The position numbers and the translations under genes were made by a program. Below, piece by piece: positions 32,214 through 36,042 of a stretch of 36,042 nt of DNA. Source of the DNA: Clostridium peptidivorans (GTDB taxonomy: Bacteria > Bacillota > Clostridia > Clostridiales > Clostridiaceae). Location: NCBI RefSeq assembly GCF_900205925.1, contig NZ_OAOD01000025.1, forward strand, positions 1 to 36,042. Direction: 5' to 3'. The notes below the pieces were generated by a model. The model worked only from the letters and a program-made list of their open reading frames with translations. It ran no database searches and was not told the DNA's origin. How positions within the stretch are numbered: position 1 is the first letter of the stretch; every line of letters begins with the position of its first letter.

Positions 32214-33005
32214 ATGGAGATTACTATATTATTTATTTTTATGTATGTGTCTATATTTTTACATGAACTGGGTCACTTTTTAGCAAGTAAAATTTTTAAT
32301 GTTAATGTACTTGATTTTAGTATAGGATGCGGGCCTAGTTTTTGTAAATTTAAATTTAGGGGTACAAAATTTTCTTTTAAACTTTTACCACTTAGAGGAT
32401 ATATAAGTTATTCTGAAGATGAAGTATTAAAATTAAGTATTCTTAAAGATTGGATTATTTCATTATCAGGGGTTTGTATTAATTTTTTAATAGCTATTCT
32501 TTCTTTATCACTTGCTTTCAATAGGAATATTTTCGAAGTAGGGAAAATATTTTTCACTAAAATTTTAATTCCCATAACCTCATTTATGGTTAATTTTGAT
32601 AATTATTTTGGGGCAGATATGAGTTTAAAGAATTCTTTAAGCTTAATGCCGGATCTTACTTCTTCTAGTGACTTATGGCTTCTGTTAGCTTGCATTAATT
32701 TATGTTTATGTATATTTAATTTATTACCTATTCCTATTCTTGATGGAGGGCAAATAATAATGACTATAATTAAAAGGCTAAGCCGTCGTTTAGGAATACC
32801 AAAAAAATATTTTGATAAAGTAGTTAATATTGTCTACGCAATATGCTGGGTACTAATTATTTCCCCTTTATTTATAAATGGATTTTTAGCAGCTGAAAAT
32901 CAAGTTGTATTTTTTATTTATATAATAATGGGAGTTTTAACTGCATACCTTATACTATTACTTAAGCAAACGGATATTTACAAAAAGACTTTAAAAAGAA
33001 CTTAG
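32214..33005 (+). CDS. minimal M50 (site-2 protease-like) membrane metalloprotease
   Basis: A 263-residue multi-helix membrane protein. The zinc motif HELGH is at residues 17-21 in the first helix, and the third ligand region NLLPIPILDGGQ is in a later helix. Both match RseP/SpoIVFB-type intramembrane proteases. At 263 residues it is far shorter than RseP (about 450), and I see no PDZ domain between the motifs. An amphipathic segment of about 60 residues lies there instead. The substrate is unknown. It is monocistronic, with AGGGGAG ahead of the ATG. Confidence 0.87.
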   Translation: MEITILFIFMYVSIFLHELGHFLASKIFNVNVLDFSIGCGPSFCKFKFRGTKFSFKLLPLRGYISYSEDEVLKLSILKDWIISLSGVCINFLIAILSLSLAFNRNIFEVGKIFFTKILIPITSFMVNFDNYFGADMSLKNSLSLMPDLTSSSDLWLLLACINLCLCIFNLLPIPILDGGQIIMTIIKRLSRRLGIPKKYFDKVVNIVYAICWVLIISPLFINGFLAAENQVVFFIYIIMGVLTAYLILLLKQTDIYKKTLKRT

Positions 33006-33074
33006 TAGTTGTTAGTTATTGAGAAAATAGGGTAAATGAGATAACACAAAACATAACAGCATGAAAGATGTTAA

Positions 33075-33224
33075 GTAATGGATGCTATATGCCAAGTGCA
33101 TGATAAATGGTTATTCTATAAGAAAAGCACAGCCTTTGCCATGCCACGAAAAGCCCATAAAAGAGGTGTTAAAGGTATATATCATATACAGCATATTAAC
33201 TATAAATCAGTGACATGGAAATAA
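33075..33224 (+). pseudogene. remnant of an IS1595-like transposase
   Basis: One open stretch of about 50 codons reads DAICQVHDKWLFYKKSTAFA and then HKRGVKGIYHIQHIN. The last part resembles the conserved C-terminal motif of ISXO2/IS1595-type transposases (VKGIYHIQHVN followed by a YHSxLK segment). The start and most of the gene are missing, and no inverted-repeat ends are visible. It is a decayed fragment. Confidence 0.4.
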
Positions 33225-33294
33225 TTTTAGATTAATCCTCTGTACTATATTTTATAATCCTATTGGAAACATTAAGTGTAGAGAGGGTGAAAAT

Positions 33295-34011
33295 ATGTGC
33301 AAGAAGATTACTTTGGGTTGTTTTATGTTTCTATTAATAATTACATTTAAGTTCGAAAACATTTATGCAAGAGACCGAGTGGTACTTTTAAGCATACCAT
33401 CTGATGTGTGGCATCAAAATATTTATTTAATAGCAGATAAATTAAGTTGGATAGAATATAGGAACTTTACCGTTCAAGTTGGTGATAGGGGTGAATTTAT
33501 TTATAATTTTCCTAATTGGTATCATGGAAAATATGACCCTGCATTATATAAAGAAGATATAAATGGTGATAAGTTAGAAGATATCATTGTAGTGCTAAAT
33601 AATGATATTGCTGGTTATGGAAAGCCTGTTAAAGATATTCATATACTAAATCAAATACATGACCCATACAGAAGATATGAAGAGGCAATAGTTGAGCCTA
33701 TAGAGGTTACTGTTAAAAATCATGTGAAAATAGATGAACATGACAACAAGGTATTTATATATGTTGATAAAAATAAATACAACATAGACCTTTCTAAATA
33801 TAATTATACTAATCCTCGTGAACCTTATGTTAGTATTAAGTCTGTAGAATATTTTATAAAAAACGGAAAGCTATTAGCAACTGCTGATGTTTATGTAGCT
33901 CGAGATAATAGTGTTTATGGTGGTCTCATAGGTTATTTAAATATTGAATACTTTTGGGATGGAAAAGTCTATAAATCAAAGTCGATAATATTTAATGAAC
34001 AATCTTCTTAA
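33295..34011 (+). CDS. secreted protein of unknown function
   Basis: A 238-residue protein with a signal peptide (basic KK, then TLGCFMFLLIITFKF, with a likely cut after IYA). The mature part is beta-rich and polar. A DINGDKLEDIIVVL segment (about 90-105) resembles the Ca-binding FG-GAP/VCBS loop (DxNxDxxxD). The rest shows no known domain. GAGGGTGA precedes the ATG. A short unrelated remnant follows in another frame. Function unknown. Confidence 0.75.
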   Translation: MCKKITLGCFMFLLIITFKFENIYARDRVVLLSIPSDVWHQNIYLIADKLSWIEYRNFTVQVGDRGEFIYNFPNWYHGKYDPALYKEDINGDKLEDIIVVLNNDIAGYGKPVKDIHILNQIHDPYRRYEEAIVEPIEVTVKNHVKIDEHDNKVFIYVDKNKYNIDLSKYNYTNPREPYVSIKSVEYFIKNGKLLATADVYVARDNSVYGGLIGYLNIEYFWDGKVYKSKSIIFNEQSS

Positions 34012-34025
34012 AACGTGAGTTAAGG

Positions 34026-34163
34026 GAACTTTTTAACGAGTTCCCTAAAAATATAGCATATTATCAATACTATTCTTTAACAGAGCCTAAAATTAAAATA
34101 AAAGAAGAGAATTTCAGTAATTATGATGGTAATAAAGTTTATTTAGAAGAGAGCTTTAGTTAG
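34026..34163 (+). pseudogene. short 3' remnant of an unknown gene
   Basis: Right after the secreted protein stop, a different frame reads ELFNEFPKNIAYYQYYSLTE, then YDGNKVYLEESFS and TAG. It has no start codon or ribosome site. Its last codons overlap a terminator hairpin, as at the end of the 29733 gene. It is probably the tail of a lost gene, but could be chance coding. Confidence 0.3.
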
Positions 34164-34178
34164 GGCTCTCTTATTTTA
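34147..34178. terminator. terminator between convergent units
   Basis: AAGAGAGC pairs with GCTCTCTT and is followed by a T-rich run. It can end plus-strand transcripts and lies 10 bp from the DUF362 stop. Confidence 0.7.
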
Positions 34179-34181
34179 ATT

Positions 34182-35291
34182 TTATATTGTTATTAACTCA
34201 TAGTCTAAAGTACCTATACCTAATTCTTCAGCATGTTTTAATCCAGTTTCCCAATTTGTATTTGAGTGAACATGATTAAATTTATCGTGACCTTCATGAT
34301 AATGCTTATCTGAAAGTATAGACCCAGTAGTAACTGGAGCTTTGTTTACCAAATCAACACTAGCTTTATCTAGTGCAACAGGATCAAAGGATGCAGCTAT
34401 GCCTATATCAGGTACAATAGGTAAATCATTTGAGTTAAAACAATCGCAGTCAGGTGAAACATTCATTATAAAATTAATATGGAAATTTTCTTTACCATTT
34501 ATAACAGCATAAGTATATTCGGCTATTTTTTCATTGGCAGTGTCCGCTGACTCATTCCAGATAACTTGTGCTGAGTCAAATTGGCATACTGCAACACATT
34601 GGCCGCAGCCTATACATTTACTGTAATTTATAGCAGCTATTTTATTTTCACCTAGTTCTATAGCGTTTTGAGAACAACTTTTTACGCATTGTGAACAAGA
34701 CTTGCAGTTTTCTTCATTTATTTTAGGTTGAGAGGCTGAATGCATTTCTAGTTTTCCACCTCTTGATCCAGAACCCATGCCTAGGTTTTTTAAAGCCCCG
34801 CCAAATCCAGTCATTTCATGACCTTTAAAATGGTTCATAGAAATTACAATGTCAGCATCAGCTATAGCGGAACCTATCTTTGCAGTTTTGCAGTGTTTCC
34901 CATTAACCTCAATTTCTCTATACTCTGTTCCTTTAAGGCCATCCGCAATAATTATGTTGCAGCCTACTGTTAATGGATTAAAACCATTTTCAAAAGCTGC
35001 AGTCAAATGATCGATTGCATTAGATCTTCTACCAGTATATAAAGTGTTAGAGTCTGTTAAAAATGGTATGCCTCCTAAATCATTTATAACTTTTACAAGC
35101 TTTGCAGCATAATTGGGTCTTATATAAGCTAAATTTCCTGGTTCCCCAAAGTGGATTTTTATTGCCACAAATTTATTTTTAAAATCAATACCTTCTATAC
35201 CAGCTTTTTTTACTAATCTTTCAAGTTTATCTAATAAATTCAAACTTGGTTTAGTTCTTAAATCTGTAAAATATACCTTAGACTTTTCCAT
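34182..35291 (-). CDS. DUF362 / 4Fe-4S ferredoxin-domain protein
   Basis: A 369-residue cytosolic iron-sulfur protein. The N-terminal two thirds are the DUF362 fold (AIKIHFGEPGNLAYIRP, then GGIPFLTDSNTLYTGRR and FKGHEMTGFGGALKNLGMG). Two 4Fe-4S motifs follow in a ferredoxin-like insert: CKSCSQCVKSC and CIGCGQCVAVC. A later DCDCF adds Cys. It likely carries electrons in a redox reaction that is not defined for this family. AGGAGGG lies 6 nt before the ATG at 35291, and the longer frame upstream lacks a site. It is a single gene. Confidence 0.9.
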   Translation of the reverse strand: MEKSKVYFTDLRTKPSLNLLDKLERLVKKAGIEGIDFKNKFVAIKIHFGEPGNLAYIRPNYAAKLVKVINDLGGIPFLTDSNTLYTGRRSNAIDHLTAAFENGFNPLTVGCNIIIADGLKGTEYREIEVNGKHCKTAKIGSAIADADIVISMNHFKGHEMTGFGGALKNLGMGSGSRGGKLEMHSASQPKINEENCKSCSQCVKSCSQNAIELGENKIAAINYSKCIGCGQCVAVCQFDSAQVIWNESADTANEKIAEYTYAVINGKENFHINFIMNVSPDCDCFNSNDLPIVPDIGIAASFDPVALDKASVDLVNKAPVTTGSILSDKHYHEGHDKFNHVHSNTNWETGLKHAEELGIGTLDYELITI

Positions 35292-35443
35292 AAAGTCCCT
35301 CCTAATTATAATTGCTAAATATTTCAATATTTTTAGTATAAATATTACAATAAATAAAATCAATAGTATTTTAAAATGTGTTATAAAAGAATAGAATTTG
35401 TTAAATCATAAATTCATAAATAAAATAGAAAGGAGATTAGCAT

Positions 35444-35668
35444 ATGGAAGAAAAATTAATGATTAATGAATTAATAAATGCACTTGAGGCAAAGGGTGAA
35501 ATAAGTATTAACGATGGAACAGAAGAATTTTTTATTCAAAATGTAGATGATAAAGAGGGTTATTCCTATGTAAGCAGTACAAATGAGGAATTTGCCAGTA
35601 GCAGGGCAGCTGTAAATTGGGCAATTGAAAAAGTTAATGGCATCGATAATATAGTGACTTGGAAATAA
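35444..35668 (+). CDS. hypothetical protein, 74 residues
   Basis: A small acidic protein (MEEKLMINELINALEAKGEI, then VSSTNEEFASSRAAVNWAIE). No domain recognised. AAAGGAG lies 8 nt before the ATG, and a strong terminator directly follows, so it is a real gene. It lies just before the tRNA cluster, facing it. Confidence 0.7.
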   Translation: MEEKLMINELINALEAKGEISINDGTEEFFIQNVDDKEGYSYVSSTNEEFASSRAAVNWAIEKVNGIDNIVTWK

Positions 35669-35673
35669 CAATA

Positions 35674-35711
35674 AAAAAACACAAAGGAATCTTACCCTTT
35701 GTGTTTTTTAT
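35674..35711. terminator. terminator between the 74-residue gene and the tRNAs
   Basis: AAAAAACACAAAGG pairs with CCTTTGTGTTTTTT. It can end both the plus-strand gene and the minus-strand tRNA transcript. Confidence 0.85.
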
Positions 35712-35717
35712 TACCTA

Positions 35718-35792
35718 TGGAGCGGAAGACGAGATTCGAACTCGCGACGTTCACCTTGGCAAGGTGACGCTCTACCACTGAGCCACTCCCGC
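35718..35792 (-). tRNA. tRNA-Gly (GCC)
   Basis: The minus strand folds as a cloverleaf: acceptor GCGGGAG with CTTCCGC, D-arm GCTCAGTGGTAGAGC, anticodon loop TTGCCAA (GCC), T-loop GTTCGAATC, and encoded CCA. Confidence 0.95.
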
Positions 35793-35828
35793 AAATAAGC
35801 TTATCTTATGCGTTAAGTACAATTTAAT

Positions 35829-35912
35829 TGGTGCAGGTGACAGGAGTTGAACCTGCAAGCCATAGGCGCTAGATCCTAAGTCTAGTGCGTCTGCCAATTC
35901 CGCCACACCTGC
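35829..35912 (-). tRNA. tRNA-Leu (TAG)
   Basis: Acceptor GCAGGTG with CACCTGC, anticodon loop CTTAGGA (TAG), a long variable arm typical of Leu, T-loop GTTCAACTC, and encoded CCA. Confidence 0.94.
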
Positions 35913-35925
35913 ATATTAAATTTAA

Positions 35926-36001
35926 TGGTGGCTCACCGGGGAATCGAACCCCGGACAACATGATTAAAAGTCATGTGCTCTACCAACTGAGCTAGTGAAC
36001 C
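35926..36001 (-). tRNA. tRNA-Lys (TTT)
   Basis: Acceptor GGTTCAC with GTGAGCC, D-arm GCTCAGTTGGTAGAGC, anticodon loop CTTTTAA (TTT), T-loop GTTCGATTC, and encoded CCA. Confidence 0.95.
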
Positions 36002-36002
36002 A

Positions 36003-36042
36003 TGGCTGGGATAGCAGGATTCGAACCTACGAATGCGGCAGT
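36003..36042 (-). tRNA. partial tRNA, probably Gln
   Basis: Only the 3' part is inside the window: the T-arm GTAGGTTCGAATCCTGC, acceptor strand TATCCCA, discriminator G, and CCA. An acceptor of U1-A72 with G73 fits tRNA-Gln, but the anticodon lies outside the window. Confidence 0.6.

Noticed and set aside
34023..34046. Hairpin AGGGAACT / AGTTCCCT after the secreted-protein gene as a terminator
   Set aside because: No T-run follows on either strand, and it lies within a coding-like remnant. The hairpin at 34147 is a better terminator.
35444..35668. Integration (att) site next to the tRNA cluster
   Set aside because: No tRNA-end duplication or integrase gene is visible in the window.

Overview
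The window looks like a chromosome segment of an AT-rich Firmicute, most likely a Clostridium in the broad sense. The evidence is low G+C, A-ending codons, AAGGAGG-type ribosome sites with many TTG/GTG starts, short-loop U-tract terminators, and clostridial families (DUF4317, DUF2922, PF20097-like zinc ribbon, OPT transporter, PepD). I cannot name the species from sequence alone.

Layout. (1) 1-4142: a visibly more G+C-rich block with the end of a sensor histidine kinase, an ABC ATPase whose last codons are frameshifted, and a large FtsX/MacB-type permease. It reads as a transferred peptide-sensing or peptide-resistance module. (2) 4143-8220: a peptide-utilisation group, PepD-type dipeptidase, OPT-family transporter and a PqqD-like small protein. 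(3) 8228-12733: an isochorismatase-fold protein lacking the usual catalytic Cys, divergent from a three-gene molybdenum hydroxylase operon (Mo subunit, FAD subunit, 2Fe-2S subunit). (4) 12750-20343: an accessory region full of decay. It holds two MNT/HEPN toxin-antitoxin pairs (one HEPN gene has an amber codon), an 85-residue orphan protein and an internally deleted copy of it, a frameshifted cytidine deaminase, a truncated zinc ribbon, a frameshifted DUF2922 gene, a foldback element with a 44-bp perfect palindrome, YjbQ, and a HipA-like kinase with an overlapping partner gene. (5) 20356-24460: a small minus-strand gene, then a TetR-HlyD-ATPase-permease efflux operon with a 26-bp palindromic operator. 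The operon lies between two copies of a 16-bp GC-rich repeat. (6) 24561-26604: a Fic protein and two flavodoxin-fold proteins. (7) 26831-35709: housekeeping or unknown genes: a TPR membrane protein, DUF4317, two small proteins, a metallophosphoesterase behind a double operator-like palindrome, an Rpn-type nuclease behind a consensus SOS box, a minimal M50 protease, an IS1595-like transposase remnant, a secreted protein and a DUF362 ferredoxin-like protein. (8) 35718-36042: a minus-strand tRNA cluster (Gly, Leu, Lys, and a partial probable Gln).

The most unusual signal is a roughly 90-bp promoter and leader module in three diverged copies (14943-15036, 18961-19046, 24561-24669). Each copy stands directly ahead of a different toxin-like gene: an MNT/HEPN pair, the HipA-like kinase pair, and Fic. 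Two copies abut genes truncated or broken at the junction. This suggests a cassette-like promoter shared by unrelated toxin-type effectors. Second in interest are the HipA-like kinase with its 162-residue partner and no HTH antitoxin, and the SOS-boxed Rpn nuclease. Several genes differ from an intact form by one base, so decay and sequencing error should be separated by checking reads.
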